From assembly GCA_038103905.1 (NCBI GenBank), contig JAYNZW010000005.1:39448-103447 (forward strand): a stretch of DNA of 64,000 nucleotides, given 5' to 3'. Below, in pieces: positions 9,507 to 18,962 of the stretch. The position numbers and the translations under genes were made by a program. This stretch comes from CABYIR01 sp038103905. Its GTDB lineage: Bacteria; Pseudomonadota; Alphaproteobacteria; Pelagibacterales; AG-422-B15. Position 1 is the stretch's first letter, and every line of letters begins with the position of its first letter. The notes beneath the pieces are model-generated. The model ran no database searches, was not told where the DNA came from, and worked only from the letters and a program-made list of their open reading frames with translations.

Positions 9507-10596
9507 CTTACAAAAATTTTTTCGTTATATTTGGATTTATGGGTTAACCCGTACAATAGTAAAATCAATTGGAAGATTAAATATATATTTTCCAATATGG
9601 ATTTTTAATTTTTTTAAGATGCCAAATAAAAATAAAAAAAATATTGCAATAATAGGATGTGGTCAATTTTCATTTTCTACTATTACTTTTTTTCTATCTC
9701 AATCAAATAGAGTAACCATAAAATGGTGCAGTGATCTAAATATTGAGGCAGCAAAATTGTTATCTAAATCTTATGGAATAGGAAAAATATTAAATAAAAA
9801 TGAAATTAATTATGAAAATATTGATATTGTGTATATTGCGACAAGTCATTCATCGCACTGTGAATACGCAATTGAGTCACTTAAGGCCAATTGTGATGTT
9901 TATGTTGAAAAGCCTCTTGTAACTTCTTGGGAACAATTTGAAAGATTAAAAAAAGTTAGAGATCTAGTACAAAAAAATATATTTGTTGGTTACAATAGAC
10001 CATTCTCACCTGGAATAAAAAAAATAAGAAGCTTAGTTAAAGATTATGATCAACCATTTACTCTTTCATGTTTTATATCTGGACATTATTTAGATAAAAA
10101 TCATTGGTATAGAAACTCTGACGAAGGAACAAGAGTATGTGGAAATATTGGTCATTGGTTAGACTTAGCAACTCATATTTTATTTTGGAGAAAGTCAATT
10201 GTAAGTTATATTGATATTTCGATAAATTACAGTGATGTAAATACTCCATCAGACAATATTACAATCTCGCTAACTAGTTCTAATAATGATTTGATTAGTA
10301 TTGTTTTTTCAACTAGATCAGAGCCTTTTGAGGGCGTGACAGAAACAATTAACTTTCAGCAAGATAAGCTAATTGCCAAAATTGATGATCACAGATGTAC
10401 TAGTATTTGGTATGAAGAAAAAAAATATAAATTAAAAAACAGGATTAAAAATGTTGGCCATGAAAATGCAATTATGCAGCCATTCTCAGATGAGAATACA
10501 AGAAACTGGGAAGAGTTAAATATTTCTACAAATTTAATGCTTACCGTGACCGATATGGTAAAGAATAATAGCAAATTTAATAAGTTTCATTTATAA
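9496..10596 (+). CDS. Gfo/Idh/MocA family oxidoreductase
   Basis: A 366-residue NAD(P)-dependent oxidoreductase. A basic, aromatic N-terminal extension of about 45 residues precedes the Rossmann motif IAIIGCGQF (residues 50-58); the family EKP signature is at 138-140 and a GHWLDLATH stretch provides the likely active-site histidines. It starts inside the end of the amidotransferase gene. A stand-alone Gfo/Idh/MocA gene beside a gene that has the same domain fused to an MDR domain suggests linked redox steps on the same nucleotide sugar; this is inference. Its stop lies in the first copy of a 31-bp tandem repeat. Confidence 0.8.
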   Translation: MNYNLQKFFRYIWIYGLTRTIVKSIGRLNIYFPIWIFNFFKMPNKNKKNIAIIGCGQFSFSTITFFLSQSNRVTIKWCSDLNIEAAKLLSKSYGIGKILNKNEINYENIDIVYIATSHSSHCEYAIESLKANCDVYVEKPLVTSWEQFERLKKVRDLVQKNIFVGYNRPFSPGIKKIRSLVKDYDQPFTLSCFISGHYLDKNHWYRNSDEGTRVCGNIGHWLDLATHILFWRKSIVSYIDISINYSDVNTPSDNITISLTSSNNDLISIVFSTRSEPFEGVTETINFQQDKLIAKIDDHRCTSIWYEEKKYKLKNRIKNVGHENAIMQPFSDENTRNWEELNISTNLMLTVTDMVKNNSKFNKFHL

Positions 10597-10642
10597 ATAA
10601 CTATGAAACAATAAGTTTCATTTATAAATAATTATGAAACAA
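10579..10642 (+). repeat. 31-bp tandem duplication over a gene junction, each copy with an inverted repeat
   Basis: Positions 10579-10609 and 10610-10640 are the same 31-bp unit with one mismatch (C at 10601, T at 10632). Each copy holds GTTTCAT and ATGAAAC, a perfect 7-bp inverted repeat with a 12-nt loop. The first copy includes the stop of the upstream oxidoreductase and a dead ATGAAACAATAA mini-ORF; the second includes the true ATG of the bi-domain gene. The start codon is therefore inside a possible hairpin arm. It may be a recent slippage duplication or may affect translation. Confidence 0.85.
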
Positions 10643-12742
10643 GTCTTTCAATCTTTAAAAAATGGCCAAGTATCTATAGATGATGTTCCAATACCTGCCG
10701 TTAAGGCCGGTTATGTGTTAGTTAAAACTACAAAATCATTAATATCAGCAGGCACAGAGAAAATTCTTTTGAATTTCGGAAGATCAAATTATTTAGGTAA
10801 AGCAATTCAACAACCAGATAAAGTTAAGCAGGCTTTAGATAAAATTAAAACTGACGGTATTATGGCAACATACGAGTCAATTTCTAATAAACTTAATGAG
10901 CCTATGGAGATTGGTTATTGTAATGTCGGCAAAGTAATTGCAGTGGGTGAGGGTGTAACAGAGTTTAAAATTGGAGATAGAGTTGCTTCAAATGGAAAAC
11001 ACGCTGAAATAGTAAATGTTTCAAAGAATTTATGTGCCAAAATTCCTGACGAGGTAAATGATGCTGAAGCAGTTTTTACTATATTAGGCTCTATTGGTTT
11101 ACACGGAATTCGTTTGAGTAACCCATCAATAGGAGAAAAGTATGCAGTCATTGGATTAGGTTTGATTGGTTTAATTACAATTCAAATATTAAAAGCTCAT
11201 GGATGTGAATGCATTGGATTTGAGTACGATGAAGATAGAATAAAAATAGCAAATGAATTAGGTTTTGAAACAATTAAGTTGTCTCATAATATTAATAATG
11301 AAGAAATTATAAATAATTTCCAAGATAAAATTGGATTTGATTCATCAATAATTACCGCGTCTTCAAAAACCAGTGAGCCTATTGATTTAGCAGCTGGCAT
11401 TACAAGAAAAAGAGGTAATATTATTTTAGTTGGGGTTGCAGATATCAAACTATCACGTGAAATATTCTACCATAAAGAGATAAACTTTAAGGTTTCATGT
11501 TCTTATGGCCCAGGAAGATACGATAGTGATTATGAGGAAAAAGGTATTGACTATCCAATAGAATATGTCCGATGGACCGAAAAGAGGAATTTCAATACGA
11601 TTTTAAGTTTACTGAAGCAAAAGCTTATCAATGTTAGAAAGCTAATAACTCACGAGTTTGACATTAAAGAATCAGATAAGGCGTTTGATATAATAATTAA
11701 TGAAAAAAAATCGCTTGGTGTAGTCATTAATTATGATCAAAAAGATAAGAATCAAAACTTAATAGATGAGAATATAATATTAAGTAAAAATATTAATATT
11801 TCAGAAAAAAAAGAAAATATTGAGGTAGGATTTATTGGAGCGGGAAATTATGCAAGAGTTTTAGCTCCAATTTTTAAGAGGAATAAAACAATTTTAAAAA
11901 CAATTTCTTCATCTCAAGGTGTTTCAAGTACTAATTTAGGAAAAAAATATGGATTTAAAATATCTAGTTCAAATAACAACTCAATATATGATGATAAAAG
12001 TATCGATGCTATTGTCATATGTACCCAGCATAATAGTCACTCTTATCTAGTAAAGAATGCAATAGATAAAAATAAACATATTTTTGTTGAAAAGCCTTTG
12101 GCACTTAAATTATCTGATTTAGATGATATCGAAAAAAAATTGAAGGCCTCAAGTAAGATTTTAACTGTTGGATTTAATAGAAGATTTTCACCACATATAA
12201 TAAAAATTAAATCCCTTATTGAAAATATTAAATCACCAAAATCGATCACAATAAATATTAATGCTGGAAAAATTGATAAAGATCATTGGTTACTTGATAA
12301 TGAAATAGGTGGTGGAAGACTCATTGGAGAAGCAATACATCATATCGATTTAATGAGATATATTATTAATAAAAAAGTAACAAGTTGGAATAAGGTTGTT
12401 TTAGGTTCAGGAGAAGATACATTTTCAATACAATTAAATTTTAAAGATGGATCAATTGGAGTAATAAATTATTTCTCCAATGGAAGTAAATCAATGCAGA
12501 AAGAAAGATTAGAGCTATTTGTAGATAATAAGATTCTTGTTTTAAATAATTTTATCTCATTGATTGGGTATGGATGGAAAAATTTCAAATACATGAGAAC
12601 TTGGAGGCAAGATAAAGGACAAAAAGTTTTAGTTGCAAGATTTCTTAATGCTATAAGTAAAAATCAACAACCTCCTATTCCATACGATGAAATTATTGAA
12701 GTAAACAGATTATCGATAAATATAAGCCAAAAAGAAAAATGA
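10634..12742 (+). CDS. Bi-domain oxidoreductase: MDR dehydrogenase fused to Gfo/Idh/MocA
   Basis: A 702-residue fusion. Residues 1-365 form a medium-chain dehydrogenase/reductase domain with GroES-like start and cofactor motif GLGLIG at 174-179; residues 395-702 form a Gfo/Idh/MocA domain with GFIGAGNYA at 399-407, EKP at 486-488 and GEAIHHIDLM for the catalytic histidines. This fusion is a known type in O-antigen and capsule clusters next to wecB and a heparinase-like gene, which is the order seen here. It presumably performs coupled oxidation and reduction on a nucleotide sugar. The ATG lies in an inverted repeat, and the stop overlaps the wecB-like start by 4 bp. Confidence 0.87.
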   Translation: MKQVFQSLKNGQVSIDDVPIPAVKAGYVLVKTTKSLISAGTEKILLNFGRSNYLGKAIQQPDKVKQALDKIKTDGIMATYESISNKLNEPMEIGYCNVGKVIAVGEGVTEFKIGDRVASNGKHAEIVNVSKNLCAKIPDEVNDAEAVFTILGSIGLHGIRLSNPSIGEKYAVIGLGLIGLITIQILKAHGCECIGFEYDEDRIKIANELGFETIKLSHNINNEEIINNFQDKIGFDSSIITASSKTSEPIDLAAGITRKRGNIILVGVADIKLSREIFYHKEINFKVSCSYGPGRYDSDYEEKGIDYPIEYVRWTEKRNFNTILSLLKQKLINVRKLITHEFDIKESDKAFDIIINEKKSLGVVINYDQKDKNQNLIDENIILSKNINISEKKENIEVGFIGAGNYARVLAPIFKRNKTILKTISSSQGVSSTNLGKKYGFKISSSNNNSIYDDKSIDAIVICTQHNSHSYLVKNAIDKNKHIFVEKPLALKLSDLDDIEKKLKASSKILTVGFNRRFSPHIIKIKSLIENIKSPKSITININAGKIDKDHWLLDNEIGGGRLIGEAIHHIDLMRYIINKKVTSWNKVVLGSGEDTFSIQLNFKDGSIGVINYFSNGSKSMQKERLELFVDNKILVLNNFISLIGYGWKNFKYMRTWRQDKGQKVLVARFLNAISKNQQPPIPYDEIIEVNRLSINISQKEK

Positions 12743-13845
12743 AAAATATTGATCTAATAGTCGGCGCAAGACCAAACTTTATCAAAATTGCACCATTAAT
12801 ACATTCAATAAAAAAATATAAAAATAAAAAAAAAATAATTAAATTCAGATTGATACACACTGGACAGCACTATGATGAAAGTATGTCTGATAGTTTTTTT
12901 AGGGACTTAAAAATACCAAAACCTCATATTAACTTAAATAGTAAATCAGGTACTCAAGCATCTCAAACTGCTAAGATAATGGTCGCATACGAAAATGTTT
13001 TGATTGGAGATAAATGTGATCTTTGTATAGTTGTTGGTGACGTAAACTCAACCATGGCTTGTGCAATAGTAGCGAAAAAACTTAATATTAGAGTTGCTCA
13101 TATTGAAGCAGGATTAAGATCACGAGATTTTACAATGCCTGAAGAAATTAATAGAATTATTACTGACTCCATCTCTGATTATTGTTTTACAACAAGTTTA
13201 TCAGCTTCTAAAAATCTCATTAGTGAAGGAAAAAATAAAAATCAAATTTTTTTTGTAGGTAATTTAATGATAGATTCACTTTACCTATTTGAAAGATCAA
13301 TTGTAAAAAAAAAAATACTCAAAAATTATAATATTGAGCATAAAAGTTATATAATTGTTACTTTGCACAGAGTAGAAAATACTAAAAATGAAAAGAGAAT
13401 TAAATATTTGTTAGATCTAATTTCAAAATCAGCAAAAGATCTTAAAATAATATTTCCTGTTCATCCTAGAATAAAGAAATTTCAAAGTAAATACCAGAAG
13501 CTCTATAACAATATTTTGTTTATTGAGCCACAACCTTATTTAAATTTTATTTATTTAATGAGAAATTCAATTGGCATAATAACTGACTCAGGCGGTATAA
13601 CTGAAGAAACATCAATCTTAAATATTCCATGTATTACAATGAGAAAAACGACCGAGAGACCGGAAACAATTGATAGAGGTACAAATATTTTGGTTGGTGA
13701 CAACAAAGGTAAAATTATCCGTAATATCAAAATGCTTATTTCAGGAAAATGGAAAAAGCCAAAAAAAATAGATAAATGGGATGGAAAAACAAGTGATCGA
13801 ATTATTAAAAAACTAATTAAATTAAAGTTTATCTTAAATGATTAA
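12739..13845 (+). CDS. wecB: UDP-N-acetylglucosamine 2-epimerase (non-hydrolysing)
   Basis: A 368-residue GT-B fold epimerase that interconverts UDP-GlcNAc and UDP-ManNAc. Family signatures are visible: GARPNFIK (residues 9-16), HTGQHYD (40-46), VVGDVNST, HIEAGLRS, MPEEINRIITD and the late TDSGGITEE nucleotide-binding loop. Length is usual. It starts within the end of the bi-domain gene and ends within the start of the heparinase-like gene (8-bp overlap). With the UDP-HexNAc dehydrogenase at 16642, the pathway could give UDP-ManNAcA or a derivative; the product is an inference. Confidence 0.92.
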   Translation: MKNIDLIVGARPNFIKIAPLIHSIKKYKNKKKIIKFRLIHTGQHYDESMSDSFFRDLKIPKPHINLNSKSGTQASQTAKIMVAYENVLIGDKCDLCIVVGDVNSTMACAIVAKKLNIRVAHIEAGLRSRDFTMPEEINRIITDSISDYCFTTSLSASKNLISEGKNKNQIFFVGNLMIDSLYLFERSIVKKKILKNYNIEHKSYIIVTLHRVENTKNEKRIKYLLDLISKSAKDLKIIFPVHPRIKKFQSKYQKLYNNILFIEPQPYLNFIYLMRNSIGIITDSGGITEETSILNIPCITMRKTTERPETIDRGTNILVGDNKGKIIRNIKMLISGKWKKPKKIDKWDGKTSDRIIKKLIKLKFILND

Positions 13846-15454
13846 AATTATTTTTAGGTATTGGAATACAATAAAATATTTAAAATTATTTCAAATTTTT
13901 CATAGAATAATATTTAAGGTTTTTTTCCCAATAATAAATAATAATAAAGTTTATAAAAAACGTACTATAAACAAAACTATTTTTTTTTTGAATAAAAAAA
14001 ATAAATCAAATAAAAATTCTTTTAACTTTATAAATATAGAAAAAATATGTGAAAAAAAAATTGAATGGGAAAATAAAGAGCTGCCAAAATTATGGAATTA
14101 TAATCTACATTATTTTGATTTTATAAACTCTGATGTAAATCAAGACAATTCTGATTTTGTTTTATTTGCTATCCATGACTGGATTTTAATCAACAAAGTA
14201 AAAAAAAAATTGCCGTGGGATTCGTATCCAACATCACTAAGGATTGTAAATTGGATTAAGTGGTTGTTGGCAAACAACAACAACAATAATAATAATAATA
14301 GTAAAATTGAAGAGAGTTTACTGTTGCAAACTAGGTGGTTAAATAAAAGAATAGAATATTTTCTACAAGGTAATCATTTAATAGCCAATGCTAAAGCATT
14401 AATATTTTCTGGCATATACTTTGACACCAAAGAATCTAAACTTTGGTTAAAAAAAGGGATAAAAATATTAGAATGTGAAATAAACAAGCAAATTCTTGAT
14501 GATGGGGGTCATTTTGAATTGAGTCCAATGTATCAACTAATAATTATTGAAGATTTTTTAGATGTAGTAAACATCTTGTCAGCTTATAATCGCGGGACAC
14601 TGAAAATAGTTAAAAAAATAAACTCAGTTATATCTAAAATGTTTGATTGGATTAATGTAATGATACATCCAGATAAAGATATATCTTTTTTTAATGATAG
14701 CTCATTTAATATTGCTCACACATATGAAGATTTAATAAAATACGCATCAAAAATTGGCTTTAATAAAATTAAAGAAGTTGATGAAAAAATTAAATTTTTA
14801 AAAGATAGTGGATATATAAAGATTAAGTATGACAATATATCTATTATTATAGACGTTGCAAAAGTCGGACCTAATATACAGCCTGGGCATGCTCATGCTG
14901 ACACATTATCATTTGAGATGTCATTAAATAATCGTAGATTTATTGTAAATTCTGGGACTTCTACCTATAATATTTCTAGAGAAAGGCATTTTCAACGATC
15001 TACAATTGCTCATAATACAGTAGAAATTAATAATGAAAATTCGTCAGATGTTTGGAAGTCATTCCGTGTCGGTAATCGTGCACATGTCAATGATATTAAG
15101 ATTATTGAAAAAAATAAATATCCTTTTATTTCAGCATCACATAATGGTTATAAAAATTTAACTCATAAGAGAGAGTGGGTTGCTGAAGAATATGCAATCA
15201 ATATTAATGATTACATATATGGAAATTATAGATCAGCAATGATAAGATTTTATTTACATCCAGATGTCATTATCCATAATGAAAATACTTTAAGAATCTC
15301 AAATGATACATTAATTAAATTTTCAACCAATAATACATACAAAATTGTGGATGCCTTCTGGTATCCTGAATTTGGATTAAAATTAAATAATAAATGTATT
15401 GAAATAAACTTATTAAATAATTTTAATCAGATGAAATTTAAAGTAATAAAATGA
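13838..15454 (+). CDS. Heparinase II/III-family protein (polysaccharide lyase-like)
   Basis: A 538-residue protein with an alpha-helical N-terminal half and a Heparinase II/III beta-sandwich domain. The catalytic-type histidines lie in PGHAHADTLSFE (H351, H353), followed by the conserved RSTIAHNTVEI and WKSFRVGNRA stretches. No signal peptide is apparent, although the N-terminus is basic and hydrophobic. Members of this family are regularly encoded between wecB and a WbuB-type glycosyltransferase in surface polysaccharide loci; there they may trim or modify polymer. Residues 146-154 are nine asparagines encoded by a trinucleotide repeat. Confidence 0.85.
   Translation: MIKIIFRYWNTIKYLKLFQIFHRIIFKVFFPIINNNKVYKKRTINKTIFFLNKKNKSNKNSFNFINIEKICEKKIEWENKELPKLWNYNLHYFDFINSDVNQDNSDFVLFAIHDWILINKVKKKLPWDSYPTSLRIVNWIKWLLANNNNNNNNNSKIEESLLLQTRWLNKRIEYFLQGNHLIANAKALIFSGIYFDTKESKLWLKKGIKILECEINKQILDDGGHFELSPMYQLIIIEDFLDVVNILSAYNRGTLKIVKKINSVISKMFDWINVMIHPDKDISFFNDSSFNIAHTYEDLIKYASKIGFNKIKEVDEKIKFLKDSGYIKIKYDNISIIIDVAKVGPNIQPGHAHADTLSFEMSLNNRRFIVNSGTSTYNISRERHFQRSTIAHNTVEINNENSSDVWKSFRVGNRAHVNDIKIIEKNKYPFISASHNGYKNLTHKREWVAEEYAININDYIYGNYRSAMIRFYLHPDVIIHNENTLRISNDTLIKFSTNNTYKIVDAFWYPEFGLKLNNKCIEINLLNNFNQMKFKVIK
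14273..14299 (+). repeat. In-frame trinucleotide repeat (AAC)4(AAT)5
   Basis: Nine consecutive asparagine codons, four AAC and five AAT, inside the N-terminal half of the heparinase-like gene. The run is in frame, so changes in copy number would alter a linker length rather than knock out the gene. Confidence 0.95.
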
Positions 15455-16652
15455 AGGTTTTAATTGTAAGTTTTTTTTATTACCCAGATTTATCTGCAGG
15501 ATCATTTAGAACCAAAGCTTTAACTGATAGTTTATTAGACAGTAGTGATGAGATTGAAAATATCACGGTTGTAACATCTCAACCTAATAGGTATTTAAAT
15601 TATAAAATTGAAGCTAAAAATGATATTAAAAAAAATAATTTACACATTTATAGAATTAAAGTGCCCAGAATTGGATCTGGAAAGATACAGCAAATTATAG
15701 TTCATTTAATTTTTTTTTTAAAAGCTTTACCGATTATCAAAGGAAAAGATTTTGATATAATTTATGTAACTTCAGCAAAATTGCTTACAGCTTTTTTGGG
15801 ATCATTAATATCAAAATATATGAATAAGCCTTTATACATAGACTTTAGAGATATTTTTTATGATGTAATTCAAGATACTGGAAATAAATTCATAAATTTT
15901 TTTATTCTTCCAATTATTAATTTATTAGAAAAAACTACTGTTAAACAAGCAAGTAAGATAAATTTAGTATCTAAAGGTTTTAAAGAATATTTTACAAATA
16001 AATATCCAGACAAATCCTATTCATTTTTTACTAATGGTATCGATAAAGAATTTATGAATTTTGAAAAATCAAAATGCTATAATTTAAGTACAAAAAGAAA
16101 ACTTACAGTATTATATGCAGGAAATATTGGAGTTGGGCAAGGTTTAGAAAAAATTGTTCCAAAATTAGCAATTAAACTTGAAGATAGAGTAAACTTCAAA
16201 ATTATTGGTTCAGGCGCTTCAATAAATAAAATGAAGAAAAATATAACTTTTTTAAATTGTAGAAATATTAAAATTCTTTCACCAAAAAATAGAGAAGAGA
16301 TAATTGAAGAGTATAAGTATGCTGATATTTTATTTTTACATTTGAATAACTATCCGGCATTTAAAAAAGTAATTCCTTCAAAAATATTTGAGTATGCTTC
16401 TACTGGAAAGCCAATTTGGGCAGGAGTGTCAGGCTATGCTAAGAGTTTTTTAGATAATGAAGTCATANNNNNNNNNNTTCATGGACATTTAAGCCCTCTG
16501 ATTTAAATTCTGCTTTATTAAAATTTAATCAAATTAATGACAGTTGGTCAGATAGAACAGATTTTATGAAGAAATATAATCGAAAAAGAATTCAACAACA
16601 ACTTGTTCAAGATATTGTTTTGACAGCAAAAAGACAACAGAGTGAAAAATAA
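15451..16652 (+). CDS. Glycosyltransferase family 4, WbuB-like, interrupted by assembly gap
   Basis: Residues 1-339 before the gap form a GT4-type protein: ILIVSFFYYPD-like N-terminus (MKVLIVSFFYYPDLSAGSFR), an IDFRDIFYDVIQ segment, and the C-domain AGNIGVGQGLEKIV with FLHLNNYPAFKKVIPSKIFEYASTGKP near the nucleotide-sugar pocket. The gap at 16468-16477 shifts the apparent frame; after it the frame beginning SWTFKPSDLNSALLKFNQI runs to a TAA at 16650-16652 and supplies the usual end of this family. For one continuous protein the true gap must be 2 modulo 3 bases long. It overlaps the next gene by 11 bp. Likely a sugar transferase on the undecaprenyl-linked repeat unit. Confidence 0.82.
16468..16477. 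other. Assembly gap of 10 N
   Basis: Ten N bases split the WbuB-like gene. The coding frames on the two sides do not match with exactly ten bases, so the number is a placeholder. Confidence 0.99.
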
Positions 16653-17913
16653 AATAAATATTTCAATAATTGGAATGGGTTATGTTGGCTTACCTTTAGC
16701 TTGTAAGTTTGGCAATCATTACTCAACAATCGGTTTCGATATTGATCATAAACGTATAAATCAGTTAAAGATGTATAAAGATAAAACTAAAGAAGTTAGT
16801 AATTCTGAAATTAAAAATTCAAAAAAACTATCGTTTACATCTGATGAGCATTTACTAAAAGAATCTAATATTTATATAATCACCGTTCCAACACCAATCA
16901 ATAATAAAAAAAAGCCTGATTTTAGACCTTTAAAAAGTGCAAGTAAAACTGTAGCAAAGAACTTAAAATTAAATGATACTGTCATTTATGAGTCAACTGT
17001 ATATCCAGGAGCTACTGAAGAGGTATGCGTACCAATTCTTGAAAAATTTTCAGGATTAGTTTTTAATAAAGACTTCTTTTGTGGCTATTCACCAGAAAGA
17101 ATTAATCCTGGAGATCAAAATCATAGATTAGAAAATATAGTAAAAATTGTTTCTGGCTCAAACCCAAAAACTAGCAAATTAATTTCAAATCTATATTCAA
17201 AAATAATTAAAGCAGGAATACATGAGGCTCCAAATATAAAAACAGCGGAAGCTTCCAAAGTAATAGAAAATATTCAACGTGATCTAAATATTGCTCTAAT
17301 GAATGAACTTTCTCAAATTTTTAAACAGTTAGATATTGATACAGATGAAGTACTTAAAGGCTCATCAACAAAATGGAATTTTAATAAATACTATCCAGGT
17401 TTGGTTGGTGGTCATTGTATTGGTGTTGATCCTTATTATTTAACGTTTAAATCAAAACAACTTGGAGTAAACCCAAAGATAATTTTAGCAGGCCGTCAGC
17501 TCAATGACCAAATGGTTAAATATGTAATCTCACAAATAAAAAAAATTTTAAAAGAAAAAAAAATATATAAAAATAGATTAAAAGTTCTTCTATTAGGCTT
17601 AACCTTTAAAGAAAATTGTCCTGATATAAGAAATTCAAAATCTATAGAATTAGCACATGCCCTTATTCGCAATAATTTTAATGTATATTTAAATGATCCT
17701 TATTATTCATCACTTGAACACAACAAATATGATTTTAAATTTGACCTTAAGTTAAATAAAAAAAATTTTTATGATGTAATTATTATTTCTGTGCCACATA
17801 AAGAGTATAAAAAAAATGGAATAAGACTTATTAATTCACTTATAAAAAAAGAAGGTGCTATAATTGATTTAAAATCAATGTATAAAAAAAATGAGTCAGA
17901 TTTTAGGCTTTGA
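16642..17913 (+). CDS. UDP-N-acetylhexosamine dehydrogenase (nucleotide sugar dehydrogenase)
   Basis: A 423-residue UDPG/MGDP dehydrogenase. The NAD motif IIGMGYVGLPLA gives GxGxxG at residues 11-16, ESTVYPGATEE and NIQRDLNIALMNE mark the central domain, and the catalytic cysteine is C259 in GGHCIGVDPYYL. The sequence looks most like TviB/WbpO-type enzymes that oxidise UDP-GlcNAc or UDP-GalNAc to the uronic acid. The start is a GTG inside the end of the previous gene. The uronic acid would be a substrate for the amidotransferase at 7629. Which HexNAc is used is not resolved. Confidence 0.88.
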   Translation: MKNKINISIIGMGYVGLPLACKFGNHYSTIGFDIDHKRINQLKMYKDKTKEVSNSEIKNSKKLSFTSDEHLLKESNIYIITVPTPINNKKKPDFRPLKSASKTVAKNLKLNDTVIYESTVYPGATEEVCVPILEKFSGLVFNKDFFCGYSPERINPGDQNHRLENIVKIVSGSNPKTSKLISNLYSKIIKAGIHEAPNIKTAEASKVIENIQRDLNIALMNELSQIFKQLDIDTDEVLKGSSTKWNFNKYYPGLVGGHCIGVDPYYLTFKSKQLGVNPKIILAGRQLNDQMVKYVISQIKKILKEKKIYKNRLKVLLLGLTFKENCPDIRNSKSIELAHALIRNNFNVYLNDPYYSSLEHNKYDFKFDLKLNKKNFYDVIIISVPHKEYKKNGIRLINSLIKKEGAIIDLKSMYKKNESDFRL

Positions 17914-17917
17914 ATAA

Positions 17918-18928
17918 ATGATCTATTTAATAATTTTATCGATTTTTGTTAATTTTATAATTTTTTTAAATATAACAAAACTAGCAGACGTCATTCGTAT
18001 TTATGATATTCCTGATCAAAATAGAAAATTACATAAGTCTCCCATCCCCAATATTGGAGGAGTAATAATTTTTATTAATATTTTGATAATCTATTTATTT
18101 CATTTTTTTGATGATAATCAGATACTGACACAAAAGTTTTTTCAATCACAATATCAGTACATATCTTTTTTTTTATTATCAATTCCCATTTTCCTCGTTG
18201 GAATGATAGATGATAAGATAAATCTTAGAGCAAATACTAAGTTGACAGTTTTGTTAATAATTTTAACGCTTGCTATTTGGATTGATGCCGATCTTCAGAT
18301 AAGTAAAATAAACTTTTCATTCTTAGAAGAAGATATTGAATTAAAAAGATTCTCTGTTTTATTTAGTCTTTTTTCTATAATTATTTTTATAAATGCAATT
18401 AATATGATTGATGGCATTGATCTTTTAGCAGGAATATATTTACTATTTTTAATTTTATTAATTATTCTTAGATCTGATATTGATTATTTATTAATATTTA
18501 TATCTATCGGCTTAATTAATTTTTTATTTTTAAATTTTAAAAAAAAAATTTTTTTAGGAGATAATGGATCAATTTATTGTGCTTATCTTGTTGGATATTT
18601 ATTTATCAAATCAGTTAAATATGACAATGCTTTTTATGGTGATGAAATTTTTTTAGCAATGATGATCCCTGGTATTGATTTAGTCAGAGTAGCAGTAACA
18701 AGAATGTTAAATAAAAGAAACCCATTTAGCCCAGATAGGCAACATTTGCATCACTTGATTAGTTATCATTATGGTACTAAGACTGCACTCATTTCAATTA
18801 TTTTATTAATTCTTATACCGAATGTATGTAACTTAATTTTTAAAAATACTCTTTCAATGATGATTTTAAGTTTCATGGTTTACTCATTAATTGTACTATT
18901 TCTTTACAAGAGACCAAAATTAAATTAA
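17918..18928 (+). CDS. WecA/MraY-family glycosyl-1-phosphate transferase
   Basis: A 336-residue polytopic protein of glycosyltransferase family 4 (WecA/TagO type) with about ten membrane segments. Signatures seen are PNIGGVIIF near residue 45, VGMIDDKINLRANTK with the paired aspartates, NAINMIDGIDLLAG, FLGDNGSIY and the histidine-rich SPDRQHLHHL in the last cytoplasmic loop. These enzymes move GlcNAc- or similar sugar-1-phosphate onto undecaprenyl phosphate, the first committed step of O-antigen or capsule repeat assembly. It starts 4 bp after the dehydrogenase gene. Confidence 0.9.
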   Translation: MIYLIILSIFVNFIIFLNITKLADVIRIYDIPDQNRKLHKSPIPNIGGVIIFINILIIYLFHFFDDNQILTQKFFQSQYQYISFFLLSIPIFLVGMIDDKINLRANTKLTVLLIILTLAIWIDADLQISKINFSFLEEDIELKRFSVLFSLFSIIIFINAINMIDGIDLLAGIYLLFLILLIILRSDIDYLLIFISIGLINFLFLNFKKKIFLGDNGSIYCAYLVGYLFIKSVKYDNAFYGDEIFLAMMIPGIDLVRVAVTRMLNKRNPFSPDRQHLHHLISYHYGTKTALISIILLILIPNVCNLIFKNTLSMMILSFMVYSLIVLFLYKRPKLN

Positions 18929-18962
18929 ATTTTAATCAATAATTTTTAGTCAAAATATAAAA

